Source of the DNA: Glaciecola sp965658765
GTDB taxonomy: Bacteria; Pseudomonadota; Gammaproteobacteria; Enterobacterales; Alteromonadaceae
DNA: 8,431 nucleotides
Assembly (NCBI GenBank): GCA_965658765.1
Contig: CBFHTO010000100.1
Span: 1-8,431, forward strand
Direction of reading: 5' to 3'
Both the position numbers and the translations under genes were made by a program. Within the stretch, counting starts at the first letter, position 1, and each line of letters starts with the position of its first letter. A model generated the notes under the pieces. The model was given only the letters and a program-made list of their open reading frames with translations. It was not told the origin of the DNA and made no database searches. Below are positions 1 through 7,416 of this stretch, in pieces.

Positions 1-943
1 TCGTTAGCACCTTTAATTCGACGCTGAAGTCGCTAGTATCAACAAGTGCATAGGCACTACCTGATGCTGCTGTAGAAACCGCTGGTACTTCTTGTTGACC
101 CGACAAACCAAAAGCCGCTAGCGCATAGTTATCTGTTAAGATTTGACCACGCAATTCACCATTCGGGTTTTTAGGCGTATGAATATTCACGTAGTGACCA
201 CCAGATGCCAGTGTGTCAAATGTTTCACTGTCAATCGTGAGGTCGGCAGGTGCAGTCCATATACTTACGTCACTTGTTGCTTGTTCCAAGCCAACTAACA
301 CCTCACCATTTGAACCAATTCGTCCGATATGGATATGTGCCATGGTCGCATCGTCTACGCCATTAGTACGCGCAGTGAGGCGCAACTCGCCCGTACCACT
401 GTCGTAAGATGCGTAAGTAAAGCCAGATGCCTTCGTCGATACAGCTGGGACCTGCTGCTGACCAGAAAGCGCAAATGTTAAAACAGTTGTTGTGTCATTT
501 ACTATCTGCCCTCTTACTTCACCGTTCGGGAAATCAGTAGTGTGCACATTGACATAGAAGTTACCGCTAGCAAATTGTGCTTCTAAGTTATCGGTCAACT
601 CCGTTTCACCGATTATATAATTCCCATTTGCGTCTTGCTCAAATGCAACTACCACATCGCCGTTCAAGCCGATTTGCCCTTCGTGGATATGAGCTGCGGA
701 CACATTTTCAATTGCTGACAAGTCGAGCGATGCTCGGAAAAGGTCAAGCGATTCATCTAGCTCAAGCGTCGCTGTAGCAAGCGCTTGCGAGCGATTGTTG
801 GGGACTTGTTGAGAGCCATTTAGGTCGATAGTGTATGTTGTTGAGGCAGTGAACTCTGGCGGTGCCATTTCGACAGGGTCATCGTCAGAGTTACAGGCAG
901 CGATGAACATCACCGCTATGACTGGTAGTAATTTTTTAATCAT
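1..943 (-). CDS. CHRD-domain lipoprotein, partial (C-terminus beyond left edge)
   Basis: The frame is open for 314 codons from ATG 943 to the left edge, so the C-terminus is missing. The N-terminus is a type II signal peptide: MIKK, a hydrophobic stretch, then lipobox I14-A15-A16-C17 followed by an acidic linker (N18, S19, D20-D22). It should therefore be a lipid-anchored envelope protein. The mature part has tandem CHRD (chordin-like) units at about residues 38-145, 153-268 and 275 onward, the third cut by the edge. Units 1 and 2 both carry an HIH motif (85-87; 203-205), a VN(V/I)HT motif (His134; His255) and an NGE(V/L)RGQI ending. Units 2 and 3 both open with a SGQQ(Q/E)VPAVST segment. CHRD domains are widespread in bacterial secreted proteins, but their biochemical role is poorly defined. 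The gene is divergent from the efflux operon, with no evident functional link. An AAGAGA stretch lies about 5 nt before the ATG. The family call is firm; the function is unknown. Confidence 0.88.
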   Translation of the reverse strand, partial: MIKKLLPVIAVMFIAACNSDDDPVEMAPPEFTASTTYTIDLNGSQQVPNNRSQALATATLELDESLDLFRASLDLSAIENVSAAHIHEGQIGLNGDVVVAFEQDANGNYIIGETELTDNLEAQFASGNFYVNVHTTDFPNGEVRGQIVNDTTTVLTFALSGQQQVPAVSTKASGFTYASYDSGTGELRLTARTNGVDDATMAHIHIGRIGSNGEVLVGLEQATSDVSIWTAPADLTIDSETFDTLASGGHYVNIHTPKNPNGELRGQILTDNYALAAFGLSGQQEVPAVSTAASGSAYALVDTSDFSVELKVLT

Positions 944-1260
944 GGTTTTCTCTTATTTGTACTTTAGTATAATTGCTTACTCCCCTAACAGTCATTTAGA
1001 TGCAAATATTTTTTCTTTAAATTTACATGAGTAACGAAATATTTACATTGAATCAGCTTTAACGCATTTTCTCGCAAGATTACGCTCGAACCACCGCAAA
1101 CTAAATTATCTGTAATAAACCCAATTGCCGCAGTTCCAGTATAACAAGCGAACAAAATATTTCGCGACGAAGACAATGCGAACTAGGCCGTCTGAGCACA
1201 TAAAAAAATAGGTGCAAACTCACGCGCTAGTTTTGCGAAAATGCTCCGCGCACCATGAAT
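944..1260. other. Divergent intergenic region
   Basis: This gene-free stretch separates the leftward lipoprotein gene from the rightward efflux operon. Its left part is very AT-rich and carries the lipoprotein promoter candidate. A 10-bp inverted repeat, CGAAATATTT at 1035-1044 and AAATATTTCG at 1155-1164, flanks its centre. I found no convincing -35/-10 pair for the efflux operon: a TATAAC at about 1140 lacks a good -35. I see no small ORF with a credible ribosome binding site, and no RNA gene. Confidence 0.5.
966..995 (-). promoter_or_regulatory. Putative sigma-70 promoter of the CHRD lipoprotein gene
   Basis: Read on the minus strand, a -10 box TATACT (971-966) is preceded by an 18-nt spacer and a -35-like box ATGACT (995-990), which matches TTGACA at four of six positions. 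The -10 box ends 22 nt before the ATG at 943, which would give a short leader containing the AAGAGA ribosome binding site. This is a pattern match only; no start site is known. Confidence 0.42.
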
Positions 1261-1265
1261 GGAGA
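1261..1265 (+). promoter_or_regulatory. Shine-Dalgarno site deciding the adaptor start
   Basis: GGAGA lies 5 nt before ATG 1271. An in-frame ATG at 1259 overlaps this site and has no comparable purine tract of its own upstream. The permease gene downstream is preceded by a very similar arrangement (AAGGAGA then 5 nt then ATG). This supports 1271 as the true start. Confidence 0.75.
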
Positions 1266-1270
1266 TAAAC

Positions 1271-2665
1271 ATGAGTGAACGACAACATGCTGAAGTAGGA
1301 GGCCCAAGCAACTCTTACATCGGTGAAAATCAAACCGTTACGTACGAACGAAAAGTCCCCTGGCTTGCGCACGGATTGGTGAGCGTTTTAATATTCGTTG
1401 TCGCAATAGCCATTATCATCGCCTTGTTTAGCAGTAAACCTGAGGCAAGACGGTGGGGAGGCGACAGGTCCGCACCAAGCGTCGCAGTCGATATATCAGA
1501 TATTACTGTAGAAGATTTTGAAGTATGGGTAGATTCATACGGTACTGCCCAGCCACTTACTCAGACCCAATTAGTGCCCGACGTAAGCGCGCGCGTAATT
1601 ATGGTATCTGAAAATATCAGGGCAGGCAGTAGCTTCAAAAAAGGCGAATTGTTGGTTCAATTAGATGACCGTGATCTTAAAGTAGAAGTTGAAGTTGCCG
1701 CATCAGCCGCCGCCGACGCCGAATTCCGATACCTCCAAGAAGTCGCTGAAAGCGAACTTGCCGCTCAACAATGGAATAAGAGACCAGATTCAGAAGCTGC
1801 AAGACTACTCGCATTAAGAAAACCGCAAGTCGCGGCTGCAAAAGCTGCACTTAATGCGGCCAATGCTAGATTTGCAAGAGCACAACTTAATTTAGAACGC
1901 ACACAAATAAAAGCGCCATTCGACGGAAAAGTACTCCGACAAATGGTCGATGTTGGTCAAGTTGTTAGTCCATCTCAAGCAATTGCCGAAATCTATAGCA
2001 CTGACTCAATTGAGGTACGTTTACCGGTCAAAATTAGGGACCTTGAACATATAGTAATACCTGAGCAATCAAGCCGCCCAATCGACGCCGAGTATGTTCA
2101 GATAGAGCAGCCAAGAGTGAAGTTAATTGGTGAGCTAGGCAGTCAAACTTTTCAATGGGATGCAAAAATAGTTAGGAGTGAAGGAGCCTTCGACCCATCT
2201 ACACGTATGCTATACCTTGTGGCTCAAATTGAACGTCCATTTGAAAACACCGTAGAGCGACCTGCTGTCCGTGTTGGTCAGTTTTTTAGGGCACAGATTC
2301 AAGGCTCAACATTAAAAGACGTTATTGTTATTCCACGTCGTGCCGTATCACAAGACTACATGGTCAGTATTGCAGATGAAGGCTTTTTAAGAAAACGGAA
2401 AATCACGCCACTTTGGACCGATGCAAAATCGGTTGTCGTAGCGGGGGAGCCAAGTTCGAATGTATCAATGCAAAGCAGTCAATTTAATACCGACAGACTT
2501 GCCCTTAACTCAAGCGATAAACTTATATTAACGCCAACAGCCAACTTGCCTGATGGGACGCGCGTCAAACCATTGAATATACAATCAGACCGTCCTAGCA
2601 AGTCATCAAGTGATGTTATCTCTCAAACTGCCCAATCCGCTGCTTCTGCCAGCGCATTGAAGTAA
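1271..2665 (+). CDS. RND efflux periplasmic adaptor (HlyD/AcrA-type membrane fusion protein)
   Basis: This 464-aa protein is the periplasmic adaptor that joins an inner-membrane RND pump to an outer-membrane channel. A short cytoplasmic N-terminus (about 1-30) is followed by one hydrophobic segment at about 33-53. There is no lipobox, so it is probably anchored by a transmembrane helix and not by lipid. The first half of the lipoyl/barrel-sandwich domain is at about 90-136. An Ala/Glu/Arg-rich alpha-helical hairpin occupies about 137-208. The second lipoyl half (KAPFDGKV, then VGQVV) is at about 213-250, followed by beta-barrel and membrane-proximal regions. The last 30 or so residues are Ser/Ala-rich and low in complexity. 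Start 1271 is chosen because GGAGA sits 5 nt upstream. It is co-directional with the permease gene 10 nt downstream, so the two are almost certainly one operon. Family assignment is strong; the substrate cannot be told from sequence. Confidence 0.9.
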   Translation: MSERQHAEVGGPSNSYIGENQTVTYERKVPWLAHGLVSVLIFVVAIAIIIALFSSKPEARRWGGDRSAPSVAVDISDITVEDFEVWVDSYGTAQPLTQTQLVPDVSARVIMVSENIRAGSSFKKGELLVQLDDRDLKVEVEVAASAAADAEFRYLQEVAESELAAQQWNKRPDSEAARLLALRKPQVAAAKAALNAANARFARAQLNLERTQIKAPFDGKVLRQMVDVGQVVSPSQAIAEIYSTDSIEVRLPVKIRDLEHIVIPEQSSRPIDAEYVQIEQPRVKLIGELGSQTFQWDAKIVRSEGAFDPSTRMLYLVAQIERPFENTVERPAVRVGQFFRAQIQGSTLKDVIVIPRRAVSQDYMVSIADEGFLRKRKITPLWTDAKSVVVAGEPSSNVSMQSSQFNTDRLALNSSDKLILTPTANLPDGTRVKPLNIQSDRPSKSSSDVISQTAQSAASASALK

Positions 2666-2675
2666 GGAGATAATT

Positions 2676-5600
2676 ATGATTGCTTGGTTTGCAAAAAACG
2701 ACGTCGCGGCGAACATTCTATTATTCGTGGTGATGATATCTGGCCTATATGTCGCTTCAACTCAAATCCCGATAGACCTTTTTCCTGAATTTGAGCAACG
2801 CAATGTTCAGGTTTCAATGAGTCTTCCTGGCGCATCCCCTCAAGAAGTCGAAGAAGGGATAACGATAAGAGTAGAAGAAGCAATTCAAGATTTAGAAGGT
2901 ATTCGACAAATTACCTCATCTAGCAGGGAGGGCGGTGCCTCGGTCACATTAGAAGTAGACGAAGGGTATGACGTTCGAAACACCTTAGACGAAGTAAAAA
3001 TACGCGTAGACGCAATAAATAATTTCCCAATAGATGCTGAGAACCTCCTGATCCAAGTCCCTCAGTGGCGGCGAGATGCTATCGGTGTCATTTTATACGG
3101 TGATTATGATGCGCTGACTTTACGTCGATATGCAGATGATATTCGAGACGAATTGGCGGCACTTGGAGAAGTATCTCAAGTCGAAGTAAATAATGTGCTG
3201 CCTTACGAAATATCAATCGAGATCCCAGAATGGGGCTTAAGAAAATACGACATCACGCTTGAACAAGTCGCGGGCGTACTGAGGCAAAATTCGAATGATG
3301 TTTCAGCGGGTAACTTAAAGACCGAAGGCGGCGACATTTTTATTCGCAGTCGCGGTCAGGCATATCGGGCAAGTGACTTTGCCGATATTCCAATAATCAC
3401 AACTCAAGACGGCACCATGGTGAAACTTGGTGATATTGCGAACATTTCAGATGAATTTGAAGAAACACCACTGCGTATGCGTTTTAATGGCGTGCCCGCA
3501 ATCGAAGTAGAGGTTTTCAGAACTGGCGACGAAAGCATTATTGATGTGACTAAAGCAGTGAAGAACTACATCGCAGATAAACAGTCACAAATGCCGCAAG
3601 GTATGCAGGTCGATTATTGGCGAGACCGCAGCGAGCCTATCAAAGCACGACTGCAAACGCTCAGCACAAGTGCATGGCAAGGTGCACTGCTGGTAATCGC
3701 GCTATTAGCCTTGTTTTTAAGACCTTCTGTAGCATTTTGGGTGTGTCTCGGTATTCCCATGAGTTTTATGGGCGCGTTTTTATTCATGCCTCTATTTGAT
3801 GTTAGCTTAAATCTGATGAGTTTATTTGCTTTCATTTTAGTACTAGGGATAGTCGTAGACGACGCTATCGTTACTGGGGAGAATGTATATTCGCATTTGC
3901 AAAGGGGTGAAGATCCCTTAAATGCAGCAATAAAAGGCACTCAAGAAGTTGCTGTGCCCGTGACCTTTGGGATCTTAACTACCGCTGCTGCATTTTTACC
4001 CTTGGCGTTTCAATCCGGCAGGGGAAGTTGGTATGCAGCCATACCCTATGTCATCATTCCTGTGCTGCTGTTCTCACTGATTGAATCAAAGTTTATCCTG
4101 CCTGCCCACTTGAAACATGTAAAAGTACGAAACAGCAAAAAATCGAACAAATTGTCAATGGTGCAACAAAAAATCGCCCGTTCACTAGAGATCATGATTG
4201 AACGTTTTTATCAGCCAGTTCTTGCACAAGCCATGAGATGGCGATATGCAACATGGATGCTGATGTTTAGCGTTTTGATTATTATCATCGGAACCATTGC
4301 TGCTGGCCAAACAAAATTTGTATTCTTCCCTAGAGTTCAATCTGAAGTGGCGACAGCAAATTTAGTCATGCCAGCGGGGACTGCATTTGAGAGTACTGAT
4401 CGTATTGTTTCGTCAATGACCAATCATGCAAAAGACTTGCAAGAAAAATACAGAGATAGCGATACCGGAGAGTCGGTTATCCGAAATATCTACTCAATTA
4501 GCGGAGGACGAAATGCAACGACAGGACGAGTCCAAATTGACATGGTTCCTCCAGAGAAGCGCACAGTTGAAGTCACAACACGAGAAATTGTAAATGAATG
4601 GCGTACTCGGGTAGGCCAAGTAGCTGGGGCAGAACAACTTAACTACAGAGCAGAAATTGGTGGCTGGGGTGGCTCACCTATAAATATCGAACTAAAAGGA
4701 AGAGATACTGCATCTCTTGCGACTCTAGCTGAACGCTTAAAAGCACAGCTAGGCGAATATGCTGCCGTCTCTGATATTGAAGATTCTTTGTCTGACGGTA
4801 AAGAAGAGCTTCAACTCGAACTTAAACCAGAAGCTAGGCTCTTGGGTTTGGACTTAAACACAGTGGCAAGACAAGTGAGACAAGCTGTTTTTGGCTTTGA
4901 AGTTCAACGTGTGCAACGTGGAAGGGAAGAAGTCAGGGTAATGGTTCGCTATCCATTAGAAGCGCGTCAATCTATCGAAACTCTCGAACAAATGATGATT
5001 CGCTTAGGGCCTAACCGCGAAGTGCCTTTGTGGCAAGTCGCCAACGTACTGCCAGGACTTAGCCCTGATAATATTTTAAGAATTGACCGCCAGCGCACTT
5101 TATCCGTCAGTGCGGACTTCGATAAAGAAGGAGGGGACCTAGGCCTTGTACAGGACGAAATAAGGGCATGGCTCACACAAGAAATCAGTGCGTTCCCGGC
5201 TACCAGTTTTGAGATGGCTGGAGAAGCTCGTGATCAAGAAGAATCCTCAAGAGGCTTAATGGTCGGTGCAAGTGCTCTAGGGATCTTGATCTATATCTTA
5301 CTCGCAATCCCTTTTAAGTCTTACTCACAACCAATCATTGTTATGTCGGTCATTCCATTTGGTTTGGTAGGCGCGGTTATCGGACATTGGATAATGGGCA
5401 TGGATTTGACCCTGCTTAGCTTTATGGGGATGCTTGCACTATCTGGAGTTGTGGTGAATGACTCACTCGTTTTAGTGGATTACATCAATCAGAAACGAAA
5501 GCAGGGTGTTGACTTAAAAACTGCTGTTTACAATGCCGGCGGTAGACGTTTTAGACCAGTATTGTTGACGTCATTGACCACATTCGCAGGCTTGATGCCT

Positions 5601-5819
5601 TTGTTGTTTGAAAAATCAACGCAGGCGCAATTTTTGATCCCTATGGCCATCAGCCTTGGCTTCGGGATCTTGTTTGCCACACTTATTACGCTCTTTATTG
5701 TGCCAGTTAATTACCTCATTTTAGAGGACATTAAGCAGTACTTCCGAAATTACAGAAGCGATATGGGACAACTGATAAAAAACGGGAAATTCAAACTATC
5801 AAGGCCACAAAAAAGCTGA
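2676..5819 (+). CDS. RND-family efflux permease (AcrB-like, HAE1-type superfamily member)
   Basis: This 1047-aa protein is full length for an AcrB-type proton-driven inner-membrane pump. TM1 is at about 9-29, followed by a large periplasmic porter region. TM2-TM6 fall at about 335-475, TM7 at about 525-545, then the second porter region, and TM8-TM12 at about 860-1015. TM4 carries the conserved GIVVDDAIVTGEN motif, with Asp395-Asp396 matching the proton-relay pair D407/D408 of AcrB. In TM10 the motif is LSGVVVNDSLVLVDY; Asn928 aligns with AcrB Lys940, as seen in many non-AcrB branches of the superfamily. The ribosome binding site AAGGAGA (2664-2670) overlaps the stop codon of the adaptor gene, and the start is 10 nt after that stop, consistent with translational coupling. 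No TolC-like gene follows; the next gene is convergent, 3 nt away. Substrate (drug, lipid, metabolite) is unresolved. The double Asp and absence of a Met-rich metal-binding signature argue against a CusA-type metal pump. Confidence 0.95.
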   Translation: MIAWFAKNDVAANILLFVVMISGLYVASTQIPIDLFPEFEQRNVQVSMSLPGASPQEVEEGITIRVEEAIQDLEGIRQITSSSREGGASVTLEVDEGYDVRNTLDEVKIRVDAINNFPIDAENLLIQVPQWRRDAIGVILYGDYDALTLRRYADDIRDELAALGEVSQVEVNNVLPYEISIEIPEWGLRKYDITLEQVAGVLRQNSNDVSAGNLKTEGGDIFIRSRGQAYRASDFADIPIITTQDGTMVKLGDIANISDEFEETPLRMRFNGVPAIEVEVFRTGDESIIDVTKAVKNYIADKQSQMPQGMQVDYWRDRSEPIKARLQTLSTSAWQGALLVIALLALFLRPSVAFWVCLGIPMSFMGAFLFMPLFDVSLNLMSLFAFILVLGIVVDDAIVTGENVYSHLQRGEDPLNAAIKGTQEVAVPVTFGILTTAAAFLPLAFQSGRGSWYAAIPYVIIPVLLFSLIESKFILPAHLKHVKVRNSKKSNKLSMVQQKIARSLEIMIERFYQPVLAQAMRWRYATWMLMFSVLIIIIGTIAAGQTKFVFFPRVQSEVATANLVMPAGTAFESTDRIVSSMTNHAKDLQEKYRDSDTGESVIRNIYSISGGRNATTGRVQIDMVPPEKRTVEVTTREIVNEWRTRVGQVAGAEQLNYRAEIGGWGGSPINIELKGRDTASLATLAERLKAQLGEYAAVSDIEDSLSDGKEELQLELKPEARLLGLDLNTVARQVRQAVFGFEVQRVQRGREEVRVMVRYPLEARQSIETLEQMMIRLGPNREVPLWQVANVLPGLSPDNILRIDRQRTLSVSADFDKEGGDLGLVQDEIRAWLTQEISAFPATSFEMAGEARDQEESSRGLMVGASALGILIYILLAIPFKSYSQPIIVMSVIPFGLVGAVIGHWIMGMDLTLLSFMGMLALSGVVVNDSLVLVDYINQKRKQGVDLKTAVYNAGGRRFRPVLLTSLTTFAGLMPLLFEKSTQAQFLIPMAISLGFGILFATLITLFIVPVNYLILEDIKQYFRNYRSDMGQLIKNGKFKLSRPQKS

Positions 5820-5822
5820 CTT

Positions 5823-6605
5823 TTATTCCCAACTAAAAGCAGGATAGCGAGGAAAGTCTTCGCGTGATTCGTACCGGAGCGCAAAGATGTCTTTTTGCAG
5901 CTCGAAACGATATGACTTAACCTCGTTCCATGCACTATAGAATTCAGACTTGTCTTCGAGTTGACCTGCGTCTTCGGCTGCCATCATTGGCGCTAAATAT
6001 TCGTATGCCTTTAAAAGCCTTTGAATATGCTGTTCTTCAAAGGCGCTTAACGCGCTCTTTTCAACAACGGAGTTTCTAGTTAATAGGGGGCTTGGTTCGT
6101 TACCATCGAAAGCTGAAAAGTAACGTTGATATTCGTCTAATTCTAAACTGTCTGCTTGATTAAATAAGCTTAAGCTATCTTCATTTAACAGGCGCTTTGA
6201 ATTAGGCTCTACCACCATTACAGTAGGTGTGCCAAAGTAAATTGGGTAATCAAACATGGCTGTGATAGCCGTTTTATCATCGTAATTGCCTAAGTCAATC
6301 AAGACTGTTTCAAAATTCTGATCAAGAATAGGTTTTACTTCTGGGGAGTAGGATTTGCTTAAAAACCCAGTGCTATCATGACACCAATTTGCCCCTAATA
6401 CGACCAAAGCAAGTTTATCATTTTGAGAAGCTCTTTCGAGCGCATCTTGTACCCTTTGAAGATCATTATCAGATGGCTCGAATGACGGCACAGCATCACC
6501 AGTGGATTTAGGGTCTGTATTCACAGCCAAGGAGTGATTAGCAAAAACTAGCATCATCAATGCAATGTGCAGTAAAACGCTTAAATTGAATTTCGTTTGG
6601 GTCAT
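5823..6605 (-). CDS. Exported thioredoxin-fold protein with CXXS active site
   Basis: This is a 260-aa protein. Residues 1-27 form a Sec signal peptide with a hydrophobic core at about 8-22 and a probable cut after SLA (25-27). The mature part shows a thioredoxin-like core at about 45-135: a strand LALVVLGA, then W74-C75-H76-D77-S78, a second strand (VLIDLGN), and a TPT motif with the likely cis-proline P127 before strand VMVVEP. The remaining C-terminal 125 residues look helical and acidic, and I do not recognise them. The second cysteine of the usual CXXC is replaced by Ser78. Simple dithiol oxidoreductase chemistry is therefore unlikely; a monothiol, mixed-disulfide or binding role is possible (inference). 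The gene converges on the RND permease with 3 nt between stop codons, and no good terminator is visible. The start ATG at 6605 has only a weak GAAG upstream. Three 16-bp repeats lie 36 nt upstream of the start. Confidence 0.8.
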   Translation of the reverse strand: MTQTKFNLSVLLHIALMMLVFANHSLAVNTDPKSTGDAVPSFEPSDNDLQRVQDALERASQNDKLALVVLGANWCHDSTGFLSKSYSPEVKPILDQNFETVLIDLGNYDDKTAITAMFDYPIYFGTPTVMVVEPNSKRLLNEDSLSLFNQADSLELDEYQRYFSAFDGNEPSPLLTRNSVVEKSALSAFEEQHIQRLLKAYEYLAPMMAAEDAGQLEDKSEFYSAWNEVKSYRFELQKDIFALRYESREDFPRYPAFSWE

Positions 6606-6640
6606 ATTAGTCGGCTTCGCTATTTTATTGATGTTATGTT

Positions 6641-6688
6641 TCTATATATTAAAGTCTCTATATATTAAAGTTTCTATATATTAAAAGT
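6641..6688. repeat. Three tandem 16-bp AT-rich repeats
   Basis: Three copies start at 6641, 6657 and 6673 with an exact 16-bp period. Each holds TCTATATATTAAAG; the third has one extra A. Read leftward, toward the thioredoxin-like gene, every unit presents TTTAATATATAGA, which includes -10-like AT-rich hexamers. The array lies 36 nt upstream of ATG 6605, where a promoter is expected. It may be duplicated promoter or operator sequence, or simple slippage. No function is proven. Confidence 0.8.
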
Positions 6689-6837
6689 ACTCGTTCTCGA
6701 TGAGTGCAGTACTCAGAAGAATCAGTGCTCATCCAAAACATATCAAGGCTTTTAAACGAAGCCAGAAATCCTCAAGCATGCAATAGAGCCGTTATATGCT
6801 ATGGGCATACCGAAATATCACAGTACACAACTTCCCT

Positions 6838-7098
6838 CTACTGTAGCAACTCGTGATGAGGTGGCAATTGGTGCATGATCCATACAACTAAGCGACGCTT
6901 AAGACTGGCCAGATCCTCTTTATCTTCTGGTAACGGTGTGATCAGCTTATCATGCACTAATAAGCGATAGAGGCTCTCAATTTTTTGTTTAGACGAATCA
7001 GTTGGTGAAAAGCCTTTGTACCCTCTTTTTACCGCATAAGTCTCTGCGACACTGAGCGCTTTTTTTAGCAGTGCATTTTCGTTTTTTATTTTTTTCAT
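6838..7098 (-). CDS. Small DUF5062-like protein
   Basis: This is an 86-aa soluble, charged protein with no signal peptide or membrane segment. A basic N-terminus (MKKIKN) is followed by a helix with LLKKALSVAE, a middle segment IESLYRLLVHDKLITPL, and a C-terminus with LASLKRRLVVWI and QLPPHHELL. From memory, this pattern resembles DUF5062, a family of about 85 aa in Vibrio and Alteromonadales with no known function; I could not run a search. ATG 7098 is preferred, with AAGAAAG 8 nt upstream. An in-frame GTG at 7107 would add three residues but has no spaced ribosome binding site. It lies downstream of the tRNA on the same strand, so co-transcription is possible, although an extended -10 promoter candidate sits between them. 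Confidence 0.72.
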   Translation of the reverse strand: MKKIKNENALLKKALSVAETYAVKRGYKGFSPTDSSKQKIESLYRLLVHDKLITPLPEDKEDLASLKRRLVVWIMHQLPPHHELLQ

Positions 7099-7133
7099 CT
7101 CGCACACTTTCTTTTGTATAAGTGAATTGTGTT

Positions 7134-7142
7134 GTTATACCA
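7134..7142 (-). promoter_or_regulatory. Putative extended -10 promoter of the DUF5062-like gene
   Basis: On the minus strand TGGTATAAC (7142-7134) fits the extended -10 pattern TGnTATAAT with one mismatch. There is no good -35 box 17 nt upstream, which extended -10 promoters tolerate. It lies 35 nt before ATG 7098, between the tRNA and the gene. Pattern match only. Confidence 0.38.
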
Positions 7143-7211
7143 CAGAGATGCATGAGTTTCGCGCTTGGTGTGATGCTAACGTCAAGAAGATATGCGTTTA
7201 TAGCAGTGAAG

Positions 7212-7288
7212 TGGCGCGGCGTGAGAGATTCGAACTCCCGACCTATTGGTTCGAAGCCAATTGCTCTATCCAGCTGAGCTAACGCCGC
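7212..7288 (-). tRNA. tRNA-Arg (anticodon TCG)
   Basis: This is a complete 77-nt cloverleaf. The acceptor stem GCGGCGT pairs with ACGCCGC, followed by discriminator G and an encoded CCA (7214-7212). The D stem is GCTC/GAGC. The anticodon stem ATTGG/CCAAT encloses loop CTTCGAA, giving anticodon TCG (7254-7252), which reads CGA arginine codons. The T stem GGGAG/CTCTC, with one G-U pair, encloses the invariant TTCGAAT loop. It stands alone, with no other tRNA adjacent in the window. Confidence 0.96.
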
Positions 7289-7314
7289 GCAGTGTAAGTT
7301 GATTCACGCCGTGT

Positions 7315-7320
7315 ATTATC
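7315..7320 (-). promoter_or_regulatory. Possible -10 box of tRNA-Arg
   Basis: GATAAT on the minus strand lies 26 nt upstream of the tRNA 5' end. It is followed by a GC-rich stretch (ACGGCGTG), as seen at many stable-RNA promoters. No good -35 box lies at the right distance, so the call is weak. Confidence 0.3.
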
Positions 7321-7416
7321 CATCCCTATAAAAAAATTACCAGAATTTATTCTCAAAAATAAAAATAAAGTGATGTTTTCACATTTGTGATATTTACAGT
7401 TGCCTTGGATTGAGCG

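Noticed and set aside
985..1176. 63-codon minus-strand frame in the intergenic region
   Set aside because: It lies in AT-rich promoter DNA, shows no ribosome binding site or recognisable domain, and overlaps the lipoprotein promoter.
3614..3940. 108-codon minus-strand frame inside the permease gene
   Set aside because: It lies wholly within the strongly conserved TM2-TM5 coding region of the RND permease; it is an antisense shadow with no family features.
5808..5829. AAAAG / CTTTT stem at the convergent gene ends as a terminator
   Set aside because: It is only 5 A-T-rich pairs with a 4-nt loop, too weak for an intrinsic terminator.
6699..6733. Stem GATGAGTGC / GTGCTCATC upstream of the thioredoxin-like gene
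   Set aside because: It needs two G-U pairs on the plus strand, becomes mismatched on the minus strand where the gene lies, and has a 17-nt loop with no T-run.
6747..6765. AAGGCTTTTAAACGAAGCC hairpin as terminator of the DUF5062-like gene
   Set aside because: It has a short stem and no continuous T-run on the minus strand; chance pairing is as likely.
7212..7260. tRNA 3' end as an integration site with a duplicated att copy
   Set aside because: I saw no second copy of the tRNA 3' segment in the window and no integrase gene.
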